NCBI GenBank assembly: GCA_013180625.2
Contig: SNVD02013305.1
Coordinates: 372,001 to 436,000 of the forward strand
Length of the DNA: 64,000 nt
From: Boswellia sacra
Taxonomy: Eukaryota; Streptophyta; Magnoliopsida; Sapindales; Burseraceae
Direction of reading: 5' to 3'
Below, piece after piece: positions 50,393-60,991 of the stretch. The notes beneath the pieces were generated by a model. That model saw only the letters and a list, made by a program, of their open reading frames with translations. It made no database searches and had not been told where the DNA came from. The translations under genes and the position numbers were made by a program. Position 1 is the stretch's first letter. The number at the start of each line of letters is the position of its first letter.

Positions 50393-51325
50393 CTATTGCA
50401 ATAGAAAGTGATTTTCTTTGAGTTTATAAAGATCATCAAGTAACTCCAGCCTTTTAAAGCCTGTACAACTGTATAAACCTGTATCCTCAAACAAGGGACA
50501 TCTAGAAATTATATCCCCAATGACCTTATCAGCTGCAAATACATCTCCTATGAATAATTTTCTCAAAGAATATAACATCACAGTTCCGCGTGACTCACGT
50601 TTATGGCCTCCTAAACCCAACAACTCTATTGATTTTGAACTATAAACCGTTTGAGGCAAATTGTACCGCTTCAGCTTCTTTTGAGGAGGAACTTCAAGTC
50701 TCAGCTGTTTGACATTACAATGTATTGCATAGCCAAGACAACTGGACAAAGGTCTATGAAGGATGAAAGTTCTACTCCGTGTGGTTCTGACAAATGAAGT
50801 GTGAGTCTCTTTATATTTAACCTCTCCCTGTTAGGGGTGTTCACGATTCGGGTTTTTCCATACCTGATCACAAACCCGACACTGTTCAAACCCGATTATT
50901 TTAACCCGATTCGAGTTACTATTTAATACCGACCCGATAAAAACTTGATCGGGTCAGATCGGGTTTAATTTAATTAGGTCAAATATCCAAACCCGATTTG
51001 CAACCCGATACTGTTCAAACCCGATTATTTTAACCCGATTCGGATCACTGTTTAATACCGACCCGAGAAAAACCCGACCAACCCGATCGGGTCGGGTCGG
51101 GTTGGATTGGGTCGAGGATTTTTGAACACCCCTACTCCCTGTGGCGTTCCTTCAGAGTCCCCTCTGCATAGTTGAATAAGGTCTATAACTTATCTCCACT
51201 TTGAGCATCTATCCACAAATTAACCTTAAAGAAACTCGAGCCAAAATCCAAAACTGCGTATGTATGCCATGCTTGATTCCATGTTTTGGACAATAAACTA
51301 GTTTGAGTCGTTAGACAACCAAGCT
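50393..51325 (-). pseudogene. F-box/LRR protein pseudogene split by a MITE
   Basis: On the minus strand the order matches plant F-box/FBD/LRR proteins. The end of the F-box region (LLSKTWNQAWHTYAVLDF) comes first, then FNYAEGTLKERHRE and RLTLHLSEPHGVELSSF, then LRR-like sequence (CLGYAIHCNVKQLRLEVPP, SIELLGLGG, SLRKLFIGD, CPLFEDTGLYSC). Such proteins are substrate adaptors of SCF ubiquitin ligases. It is inactive: there is an in-frame stop at 51185-51183, a frame change near 50740-50755, a 303-bp transposon inserted in the coding part (50832-51134), and the N- and C-terminal parts are missing. The last open piece is 50749-50393. Confidence 0.8.
50832..51134. mobile_element. hAT-type MITE with CCGAT-rich interior
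   Basis: The ends are TAGGGGTGTTCA and its inverse. The flanking octamer CTCCCTGT is identical on both sides (50824-50831 and 51135-51142), an 8-bp target duplication diagnostic of hAT transposons. The 303-bp interior has no coding capacity. It consists largely of ACCCGAT/ATCGGGT words, including a direct duplication of about 60 bp with a 129-bp period (from 50881 and 51010). The insertion lies inside the F-box pseudogene. Confidence 0.9.
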
Positions 51326-52716
51326 TAACGCCAGTGTTGAGCGATTAAGCTGATTTCTTGACATGGTATCAGAGCATAAAAAACCTGATGCACCCTAATC
51401 CTTTTCAATTGTTTTTCTCATCCTACAAACGAACATCATCTTAATCTCCATTTATGATCATCAATTAAGATTTCAGGAGTTTGTCTATTTCATACATCTA
51501 AATGCTGTTAATAATACTAATTCACATTCAATCAATTCTATCTGATTTAGGCCAAATAGTTATTAAAATAAGAAAAATTTAAAGCAAAACTACTTCGTCA
51601 ACAGTAGAACTTTAAAAATAATGATAATAATAATAATAAATCTTTATTACTTAAAATGAAAACAATGATAAGAAGAGTACATTTGCAGCCAAACAATCTT
51701 GAAGGAAATAGAATCTTTATTTATAATATTAACAAATACAACCTAATTAGAAAATAGAATTTTATTGGAGAATGAATCTTATCCCAACTTAATTAAAAAT
51801 ACCAAATAAATAAAAAATAAGAAATAATTTAAAAAATTATTAATTAAAACAAACTCAAAATGAGATTTCTATCTATTTAGGTTAAAAAAATTAATTAAAT
51901 AAATAATTCAAATTAGAATTCCTCCCAATCAAGTAAGTCAGAATCCTAATATATAGTAAGTCCTATATCGCTAGGTCATTTTGCCTTCCCAATTGTAACT
52001 AGAGATTCCAAACCGGTCATATAATTAAAATGATATAATTTATAATAAATTAAATATAACATAAAATAAAAATATATAGTATAAATATATATATAAAATA
52101 ATTACGGTGGTAGCACTACAAATATAAATATAATTTAATATCCATATAAATAATAATTTTAAATTACTATTTTAATTATATTACTCGTTTAACATCCCTA
52201 ATTATTATCAGCATTAGATCAATATGAAACCAAATTAAAAAAAAAAAAAAACATGTTTTGACAAAAGAATGAAGTACGGTTACACGGGCAATATCAAATC
52301 TCAAATGGAGCCAACCCACTACACTTAAAGGATGAACAAATTAACTAGTTGGGGTCGACACATCCTCCTCCCCTAGGATAGTCATCTAGCAATTAGATTA
52401 TGGACCTCAAGTTTATCATATGAGGTCGCTAAATGCTAATCCTCTTATGAGATAAAGTCTGAATTTTACTGATTTTATTGAGATAAAAGCAAGATCTTTT
52501 TATTTATATATAGAAGTTTCCTTAGTAATATTCAATGGACGAAATTCTTGAATTGTTCAGCATCTTCCATTTCAATGTCTTTAATTTCTCTCCTTTTCCA
52601 GCAATTCAATAAAAAATTTCCAACTTCTTAAATCCAAAAGGATTCCAAATGATTCTCCTTTTTAATTCTTATATATTTTCTCATTAGATGACTTTTCATT
52701 TTCCCTGCGTGGCATA
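51326..52716. other. AT-rich interval upstream of the GT47 gene
   Basis: No gene is seen. TGGTATCAGAGC at 51364-51375, preceded by TTGACA, resembles an LTR end plus primer binding site. It may be a retrotransposon relic or an accidental match. From 51550 to 52250 the DNA is over 80% A+T by eye. The last 200 bases should include the GT47 promoter; TATA-like words lie near 52500-52512 and 52669-52677. Confidence 0.45.
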
Positions 52717-54633
52717 ATGCGCTCAGATTCAACATCCTTGATCAAATGTTGCAATAAAAGTGGGACCATGTTTGGCATTAAAACTTACCGTGATCCCATG
52801 ATGGAGAAAACGATCTATGGCAAGTGCCGCAATCGATTCTGGTACTTTGTCTTCACCTTAACTCTTTCATGGTTTTTGTTTGTTTACTTCTACAAATCTA
52901 CTGTGATAGACGTTAGCAAGAATAACGAGGCCACCACATTTTTTGTCGACAATCATGCAAGTTCTATTGATGATAACGAAGAGTTTGGCTCTGTTCATTT
53001 GCGTAAAATATCCAATCAGGATGATATTAATATCGTTAGAGATCATGAGAATGAATCCATCACCAATGATACAAAACAAGTTATTGTTGACCATCACATT
53101 GAGAATTCATTCAAATGGCGTGATTGGGTCAAGATTGCTGATGAAGTTTTGGCCTCCGAGAAAGAAACTCAACCTATTAAGCATGTTAAAGAAGTGGCTA
53201 ATAATAATGTGAAAATTCCGGTTCAAAAGGTTAAATCATCCCATAAGAGAACAACTGGACGAGTTGCCAGGAAACCTAAGAGGAAGAATGTGGCTGCCGA
53301 AGTCGAATTCGATTATAAATCCTGTAAGGGAAAATTCATTTATGTTCATCATCTTCCTAGGAGATTCAATGAAGATTTGCTCAGGAATTGCAGGTCACTG
53401 AGTAATTGGAATAATATGTGCAAGTCCACATCCAACATGGGTCTTGGTCCTCGTTTAAGCAACCATGAGAAGGTTTATTCCAACACAGGATGGTATGCAA
53501 CAGACCAGTTCTTGTTAGAGGTGATTTTCCACAACAGGATGAAACAGTACAAGTGTTTGACAACTAACTCATCTTTGGCTTCTGCTATATTTGTTCCATA
53601 TTACCCTGGTCTAGATCTTAATCGCTACCTTTGGTCCGACATTACCATGAAAATGAAAGATCATGAATCCCTTTTCCTTGTCAAGTGGCTCAGGAGAAGA
53701 CCTGAGTGGAAAAGAATGCAAGGGAGAGATCATTTCCTGGTTGCAGGAAGGATTTCTTGGGATTTCAGGAGAGACTCGGATAGAGATTCTGATTGGGGTA
53801 ACAAGCTTTTGGTTTTGCCTGAAACTAAGAGCATGACAACATTGGTGATTGAGTCAAGTCCTTGGAACAACAATGACTTTGCCATACCATATCCAACATA
53901 CTTTCATCCATCCACTGATGATGAGGTCTTTCAATGGCAAGCCAGAATGAGGGGACAGAAAAGGACATTCTTGTTTTCCTTCGCGGGCGGTGCAAGACAC
54001 CATCTGCCAAATTCTATTAGAAAAGAGGTCATTGATCAGTGCAAGGCTTCCAGGACATGTAAGTTCATGGAGTGTCTAGGAAAAGCATCAAACGCTTGCT
54101 ACAAGCCAGTTTATGTGATGAAGATGTTTCAAAGTTCTGTGTTCTGCTTACAGCCTGCAGGGGATTCATTTACTAGAAGATCAACTTTTGATTCCATTTT
54201 GGCTGGCTGCATTCCTGTTTTCTTCCATCCTGGTTCTGCATATGTCCAATACATATGGCACTTGCCAAAGAATTATACTAAATACTCTGTCTTCATACCC
54301 GATGTTGATATCAAACATGGAAAAGCAAGCATTGAGAGGATACTGAAAAGAATTCCTGAGAAGCAGGTGTTGGCAATGAGAGAGGAGGTTATAAGGCTCA
54401 TTCCAAGAGTGATATATGCTGATCCAAGAAGTAGATTGAAAACCCTTGAAGATGCATTTGATATCACAGTTAAGGGAGTTTTGGACAGAATTGAGGGCAT
54501 AAGAAGAGAAATGAATGAGGGGAAGACTTTGAGTACTGATCTTGCAGAAAAAGTTGCTTGGAAGTACAATTTGTTTGGAACACTAGGGGAACATGAATGG
54601 GATCCTTTCTTTGTAAGACCTAGAATAATATAA
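52717..54633 (+). CDS. GT47 glycosyltransferase, xyloglucan galactosyltransferase-like (MUR3/XLT2 group)
   Basis: A single uninterrupted exon of 638 codons. A short cytosolic N-terminus is followed by one membrane anchor at about 41-59 ([19 protein letters not shown]), giving the type II topology usual for Golgi transferases. A Lys/Asn-rich stem follows. The exostosin-type GT47 catalytic domain runs from about residue 205 ([109 protein letters not shown]). Subgroup A of GT47 transfers galactose or related sugars to xyloglucan; the exact donor and acceptor of this member are not decided by sequence. Other in-frame ATGs at residues 18, 28 and 29 are possible starts. The last fits a shorter N-terminus common in the family. 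Confidence 0.9.
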   Translation: MRSDSTSLIKCCNKSGTMFGIKTYRDPMMEKTIYGKCRNRFWYFVFTLTLSWFLFVYFYKSTVIDVSKNNEATTFFVDNHASSIDDNEEFGSVHLRKISNQDDINIVRDHENESITNDTKQVIVDHHIENSFKWRDWVKIADEVLASEKETQPIKHVKEVANNNVKIPVQKVKSSHKRTTGRVARKPKRKNVAAEVEFDYKSCKGKFIYVHHLPRRFNEDLLRNCRSLSNWNNMCKSTSNMGLGPRLSNHEKVYSNTGWYATDQFLLEVIFHNRMKQYKCLTTNSSLASAIFVPYYPGLDLNRYLWSDITMKMKDHESLFLVKWLRRRPEWKRMQGRDHFLVAGRISWDFRRDSDRDSDWGNKLLVLPETKSMTTLVIESSPWNNNDFAIPYPTYFHPSTDDEVFQWQARMRGQKRTFLFSFAGGARHHLPNSIRKEVIDQCKASRTCKFMECLGKASNACYKPVYVMKMFQSSVFCLQPAGDSFTRRSTFDSILAGCIPVFFHPGSAYVQYIWHLPKNYTKYSVFIPDVDIKHGKASIERILKRIPEKQVLAMREEVIRLIPRVIYADPRSRLKTLEDAFDITVKGVLDRIEGIRREMNEGKTLSTDLAEKVAWKYNLFGTLGEHEWDPFFVRPRII

Positions 54634-55116
54634 GTTTGCACCTAGGTAGGGATAATGTTAGAGAAAGAATAAGAGCACACATAGTAAGAGGAGAGCAAGC
54701 ATTAGGATTTTTCTACTTTTTCCTCCTGTCTTTTCTGCCTCTTTAGAGCAAGCTTCTTTGTGTTATTAATCTTTGTGTTTGGAAATTGCAATAGGTAAGA
54801 CTCTTTGTAATTTTGGAAGTAACTATGTTCTGGGAAACTTCTGTGCTTTTTGCTCATATTTGTTGCTCTTCTTAATGCATTTTTGTATTTCAAATTTGGC
54901 TGAATTGGTTTGGTTTGAATCTTTTTAGCCTTGTATTACTTGAAACAACTTACATAGAGGATAATTAGAAGTTAGTTTGCCTAATTAATCCATCTTCGAA
55001 ATGATATATGAAATATTCAATTTCAACTACCCAAATTGAATGCTTCAAACTTTGCATACCGTAACGAGAAGAAATTCGTAGCACATTTTTATGCTTATGG
55101 AGGAGAAAGCAAACAA
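54634..55116. other. Interval between GT47 and tRNA-Gly
   Basis: It should include the 3' untranslated region of the GT47 gene, with T-rich and AATAA-like signals after 54640. No other gene is supported. CAA words just upstream of 55117 fit the usual plant tRNA upstream context. Confidence 0.5.
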
Positions 55117-55188
55117 GCGTTTGTAGTCCAACGGTTAGGATAATTGCCTTCCAAGCAATAGACCCGGGTTCGACTCCCGGCAAACGCA
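55117..55188 (+). tRNA. tRNA-Gly (anticodon TCC)
   Basis: A 72-base cloverleaf with acceptor stem GCGTTTG pairing with CAAACGC at 55181-55187, discriminator A at 55188, D-arm with AGTCCAACGGTTAGGATAAT, anticodon stem ATTGC/GCAAT with TCC at 55150-55152, and T-arm GGGTTCGACTCCC. Both internal promoter boxes are intact and there is no intron. A TTTT pol III stop follows at once. Confidence 0.96.
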
Positions 55189-55190
55189 TG

Positions 55191-55214
55191 TTTTGAAATT
55201 TTTTTTTTTTTTAA
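55191..55214 (+). terminator. RNA polymerase III terminator of tRNA-Gly
   Basis: TTTT at 55191-55194 begins two bases after the discriminator, with a long T run at 55199-55214 as back-up. Confidence 0.85.
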
Positions 55215-55585
55215 TTTCATTCATTTCCAATAGGCACAGAAAACGACAAGTCGTTGTTTTCATTTTTTTCGTTTTCTCAAGACATTGAATACGGCACGTC
55301 GTTGTTTCTTTTGGCCAATGTAAATCCATCCAAGACCAATCATCATCCACGATTGGCCAAAAAAAATCAGTAATCATCGATTCACCATCAAATAAACAGA
55401 TATTTACGCGCCAAAACGAAACCAGAACCTGAACGGGCAATCTCGTCCACTAAATAAACCATCGCTGGTCCCCCTAAAAAAATCGTGTGGTTCAAAACCG
55501 CTTTGGGCTTCTCTTCTCCCCTCTCCTCTCGCGTCTCATTTTTTATTAATCACTGTGTAAGCGTGGCAGCTCCGCTCTTCGGCTC

Positions 55586-57902
55586 ATGGCCGGCACGTGC
55601 AACTCCATCTCCCCTCACGTGATAGGTTCCACTTCCGTCGAATTATCTCGGCACGGCAGAACCGGAGCTCCGTTATCGGTGCGGATTTCGACGAAGAGCC
55701 ATGGAGCCACCTCCGCCGCCGCCACGTGTAACATGAAGGAAGGTCCGTCGTGTATATTCGTCGGACCTATCGAGACCGCCAGTAAAGAAACTCTAGAAGC
55801 TCTCTATCGTCAAGTAAGTTATATCTTCTAATTTATGTTGAACAGTATATTTATAAAAAAATTAATATTTATTTAAATAAAATAAGGTTTTATATGTAGT
55901 GTAAATTGTTAGCAATTCGCAAGTAATTACATGTCAAATACTTGGTAAATAGCTTTAATTTGTGATAATATAATTGATATTCTAGTGATTGTTTCGTATC
56001 ATATTTAAATTTCTTTTATATGTTTCACTCATCGAGTATTCTTGTTTAATCTTGGTTTAGGCGAGGGATGCGTATTACAGTGGTCAACCATTGATAGTTG
56101 ATGACATGTTTGATAGGGTGGAGGTAAATCCATATGTTGTTTTAGCGGTCTTGTTAGGATTTAAATGATATCTGCTGTGTATACTCATAAACAATAATTT
56201 GTATTTTTTTTTTTGTTGAAATAGTTGAAATTGCGGTGGTATGGCTCAAAATCTGTTGTCAAGTACCCTCGTTGTAGTATCAGGCGACAGTCGACATATG
56301 CAGATGCAGAGGTAATTATCTTTAGCATTATTACTTTGATTATCATAATTTCTATTGGCAACAGAGCTAAGCTTTCAATCACCTGCTTGATTATCATCAT
56401 CACCATAGTTGTACATGTGGGTGTTAAGGGCCCAAAATCAGGGAAGATTAAAAAGATAGAGAGAAAAAAAAAGTATTGATAGCACATCTTACTCGAATTC
56501 AACACTTACAACTTTTCAGTAATGGATAAATAGAATAAAATTAGCAGGGATCAACTTCAGTTAATTCTCATGCGTATTTGTTTTTCTCTCTTCATTTCCA
56601 TGAATGGATGCGTTCTTAGTTTAATTCATAATTCATGATTGATAATTCCGAGATAATCATTGCATATTAATGTGGTTGAGTTATTTAGTTAGTGCGTAGC
56701 AGCTGTTTGTTTTTCTTTTCTTGTGAACATTGAGTTGACATGGATGTAGGGCAGGAAGACTTATCACAGGTTTTTGCGTTAGGGAGCATATGGATCCTGA
56801 TATTTGCATTTGGCATTTCGATATGTCTTGTGCCTATTATCTACACTGTCGTTCTAGCTAATCAAGATACATTCAGTCAGGGGATATCCTATAGCGGTCA
56901 AGCATCTGTGGCTTGGTTTCTTGTAACAGCAAATATCATCCTTTACATGGCAGTGGGCTCTATAATTGGATATCCGATCGCATCTGCTTCCGGTAAGACT
57001 TTTACTAAGTCTTTTCTCCTATACAATCCATAGGTTAAGGCAGTATAGTAGTATTAACTGCACAGATTTTTGCTGAGCACATCGGCTAGAATTTTATATT
57101 CTTTAATGGGTTATATGTGAGAAATGGTTACTTAATGGACAAACATGTTATTATCTATATCTACATTCTTGATGCACATAATTTTTGTATACTTAAACAC
57201 CAATTCTTGCAGTTAGAGTGCTTCAAGGCCTGTGGAGGAAGGACTTGGTGGCATTGAAGGGGGCATGCCCAAATTGTGGAGAAGAGGTCAGTTCCTAATA
57301 AATATTAGCTTGCTTGAAGTCTGAGGGGCTACAACTTGTAAAAGCTGCTTTTCTTTATAATTTGTTTTTGTGCTGATATGTTGAATGTCCAATGACAAAT
57401 CCATAGTTCAACCTCCAATCATCTTTCCCTGACTGGTTCCAGTTCTTGCCTGCAGGTATTTGCATTTGTGAAGACAGATCAGTCCAAGACTTCCCCCCAT
57501 AGAGCAAATTGTCATGTATGTGAATCTTTACTAGAATTCCGCACCAAGGTTGAGGTAATTAAATTTTGTTTTTTTAGCACGTTGTATTTGTCCTGAAACA
57601 AAGTCTCTAATTTCTTTAATTTTGACGAGTAGCTAAATATATGAAGTTGAACTTTTAAGACTCGATCAAATTATAGTCCTTCACACGTGTGAGGATGTGT
57701 AGTGTTAATAAGAGAATTCTGTTCTGCAATCATATTTCATCTCTCTAGGAATCAGAAGGTTTTGAAGAAGTGAATATGCTTTTGACATGAAATAACTACC
57801 AATTCTATTGCGCAGCAATCAAGTTCAAGACTCGGTCGACAATGGGTATATGGTCGCATATATCTTCTGTCAAGGAGAGGCAGACGACAAAGATGGATGT
57901 AA
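55586..57902 (+). CDS. PGRL1: PGR5-like thylakoid protein (PGRL1/PGRL2 family)
   Basis: Seven exons, 55586-55813, 56061-56123, 56225-56311, 56755-56992, 57213-57286, 57456-57554 and 57816-57902, join in frame to give 291 residues. The first about 50 residues are Ser/Thr-rich, like a chloroplast transit peptide. Then come SCIFVGPIETASKETLEAL, ARDAYYSGQPLIVDDMFD, LKLRWYGSKSVVKYPRCS and two membrane segments (about 137-160 and 175-202). A stromal Cys-rich end (GACPNCGEE, ANCHVCES) and WVYGRIYLLSRRG close the protein. The regulatory cysteines of the family are visible at about 56, 114, 150, 224, 227, 249 and 252. PGRL1 acts with PGR5 in antimycin-sensitive cyclic electron flow around photosystem I; PGRL2 influences PGR5 stability. 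The membrane region is diverged from typical PGRL1 and the protein is shortish, so PGRL2 is possible. Confidence 0.93.
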
Positions 57903-59227
57903 AGATGTCTGGCTAAACATATGCAATTTCTGAATGAGTATAGAAGCAAAATTCTTTACTGCCTTTTTTTGGGTAATTTATGATGATATTGATAGATGGG
58001 TGTTACAATTCATGACCTTTAGGATGGAAGGTATAGTAAGAGTTGGGTATCTATCCCTGAAAGTCGTTAGTTTATCTTGTATTCTTAGAACATGTTATTG
58101 TAATAGGACTACTCTCTTGATTCTTACTAATACTAGTAGCGTCTAATCAAAGACTTGCTAGTACTTGTCTTACTCTTGCTCTTTCGGTTTTTGTTTGAAC
58201 AAAAGACCTAAGTGCACAGTGAGTACGTTTCAATTGCAAGGGGATAAGATATGTGCAGTTTCAGAAATGTTCTGTGGAAAATTTGCATCAATAATAATCC
58301 TTAACAGGCTTATAAATCGAGCAAGATAAAGGAGAGAAGAGCCTTCTCTCTATCTGATTCAGATTATGCCAGACAATGGAGCAGCCCGTCGGGTTTTATG
58401 AACTTAAATTGTATGAAAGTTGATTGTACGGGTAGAACCATGTATTTAGGGCCTTGACACAGTGGATGCATGAATACCATTAAGACAATAGTGCAAAGCT
58501 CCTCCTAGGCACAGCAGGGGCAAGTACTATTGTTTACTAATTACCAATTAAGATATTTCTAAGAATGAAAATTCTTTAAAATATTTTGGTTTTTTCAGGT
58601 AGCATTGTTCCTATATTATAATTGCTTTAATAGAAAGTTATCTATTCGTCTCTCTTGTTTCCATTATTAGACAGACGAAATAATATATACATCTGACAAA
58701 CATTTATCATATGGACCCAAAGATGATATTTCTGTTAAATATACTCTAAAAAAAAAAAAAAACCTTAATGTCAAACTAATTTGGAAAAATTATAGCATGA
58801 TTTAAACCATATAATATTTATTGACGTAGAAATGGAACCCTGATTATTTAACCAATCTTGAAGAGTAATAATACCTATACTGGCGCAACTGTTTTATTGT
58901 CTACGCAGAGTGGGATGTTCAGGAAAGATTCAAAGTGAAACATCTACTGACTATCGAATCAAAAGCTAACATGTTCATTTCTCTGCAAAATTCAGAATGT
59001 TGCACATTAAAGAAAGAAAATTAAAAAGCAAATAATAGTGGCAAGTAATTTTCTTCTTGTTTCAGGGCTACCACAATGGTGCCTCATTTAACTGATTTTG
59101 ATTGTTCAACATCACCCAAAAGATTGCGACAGCAGCCAAATCAATTGTACCAAGCCAATTAGAAGTGTGCCAAACTATATACCAGAATCCACGCCAGCTG
59201 AAAGCATAAAAGAGAACAAAAGGTTAG
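57903..59227. other. Interval between PGRL and RAB5IF-like genes
   Basis: The two genes converge here, so both 3' untranslated regions lie in this interval. The ORFs at 57934-58146 (+) and 59098-59289 (+) have no recognisable family, and the second overlaps the last exon of the opposite gene. Nothing else is seen. Confidence 0.5.
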
Positions 59228-60991
59228 TTATAAGATCAGGAAAGGGCCCTTCCTCCAATCTGTGGGCAAGCAGTTTTGATAAAAGCTGAATAGATGTGTT
59301 GAAATGATGTGAAGTACCAGAAAGAGTGTTATAGAGGCAAAAAGGCCCTCTTGGAGGAGAGTTCCATGACCACCAAAATCTTCTTCATCAACCTTTAGTA
59401 TCATTGCATAATAACAATATATAATTGCAGATGATATCACCAAAAAGCTGCAAAACAAACATCAACACCACAATATTAGCAAATAAAACTTCAAAATAAA
59501 AATGCAGAGATTTTGAACATTTCATTTTCCAATTCACATAGCAGTAGTACACTATAATGAAAATAAAATAATATCAAACTTTATTTTCTAAAAAAAAATA
59601 GAAAAAAAAAATCTGCACAAACAAGAGAAGCTAGCAGGCACATCCAATTCAGACAGAAATTAGTAGGATGAATCCCCCATATCTGAAAATAAATTGATAT
59701 TAGAAGAGCAAGAAGATGCAGCATTTACCAGCTTCAAAACTGTTCACACTAAGCTCCTGAGAAAAAAACACCTATATCATTACTATAAAGAAAGCACAAT
59801 ATCTTAAACATGATAACTTGCACACTATCTGGGGACAATTCATCCTCTAATTCAAGTTGAGCTCCAAGGAAATCCTATACTTCTGGAGGCAGAGCACACC
59901 CTGTTGTCATGGCCCGAGGGTTATGTGCAGGACATGACATTGTACATTTCAAAGAAGACAGTGCCAATCTCAGGAAGTATTAAGTAGACTTCAAAAATAC
60001 TACTATACACCACCCAACAACAACTTTATTCTAACCCTGTAACTCTGTCAACATTCCTTAAACATATTAATCACTATGCCTATTCCAAATTATTCCAATT
60101 TACCAAGACGCACCATTTGACCATTTTATCAAGTTTAAAAATTATTCATTAACAAATAGTTCATTCATGTCTGTTAATGTCCTGTCAACCTCTCCTTTCC
60201 CTTAAAGAAAATTCAAGGGAAATCATATGGGAATCTACAAAACCCAGATACTTTGCTCCTTCTAATCATCATGGAACACAAGATTTCATACATGACAGCA
60301 CCATTTCACATGTACTAAGGAAGTACATAAACCAATGAATATGTATGAAGAAGTAAAGTGAAAAGTAACTGCAAATAAGAAGAAAAAAAGTAAATTAAGC
60401 AAGTCCCCAACATTAATAACTAATTACAAGGGCTAAACTGGAGAGTAACAATCAAATCAACTCACACGACGATCCATATGCCTCCAACCAAAGGAATAGC
60501 ACCCCATAGCAACCCACACACAATGGCCACCACTTGTCGAATCCAATGCAACACATCCCCCAATTGATCCTGTTTCAATAACAAACAATCAATAACTTCA
60601 ACACAATTCCAAGCTTGTCAAACACACAACACAAATTCATCAATCCATTCTATAATCGATCAAACAACCCCTCAATTTCACTGCAACTCAGCTCTAAATC
60701 GATCGAACAAAAGATTCCAACTCAATTTCATCGCAAATTAGCTTAAAATCGATCAAACAAAACAACCCCTCAATAGCAAATTAGCTTAAGCATTAAAGCA
60801 AACTGTAATATCACTAACTGAGCATGCACTGCAATCGGTTAGTTAAAGCAAATTGATTGAGAGAATGAAGGATCGTAAGCTACCTTGTCCCAAGAGGCAT
60901 CAGGATCCAACAACTTGGCGAATTTGAAGGGAGAGAAGTGACCGTTCTGGTGCTGCTGAAGATTGAATTTAACCGATTTCCCTTCTTTCAT
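59228..60991 (-). CDS. Rab5-interacting (RAB5IF/OPTI-like) small membrane protein
   Basis: Three exons, 60991-60884, 60569-60466 and 59447-59228, join in frame to give 143 residues. The ATG at 60991 (MKEGKSVKFN) was chosen over an in-frame upstream ATG at 61060 because homologues start close to it. The cytosolic N-terminus (FKFAKLLDPDASWDKDQLGDVLHW) is the most conserved part of the Rab5-interacting/EMC6-like fold. Three hydrophobic segments follow (about 46-70, 71-87 and 100-122). The animal counterpart works in an ER insertion complex for multipass membrane proteins and was also linked to respiratory supercomplex assembly. The plant role is unstudied as far as I can tell from sequence. Splice sites are GT-AG throughout. 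Confidence 0.85.
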
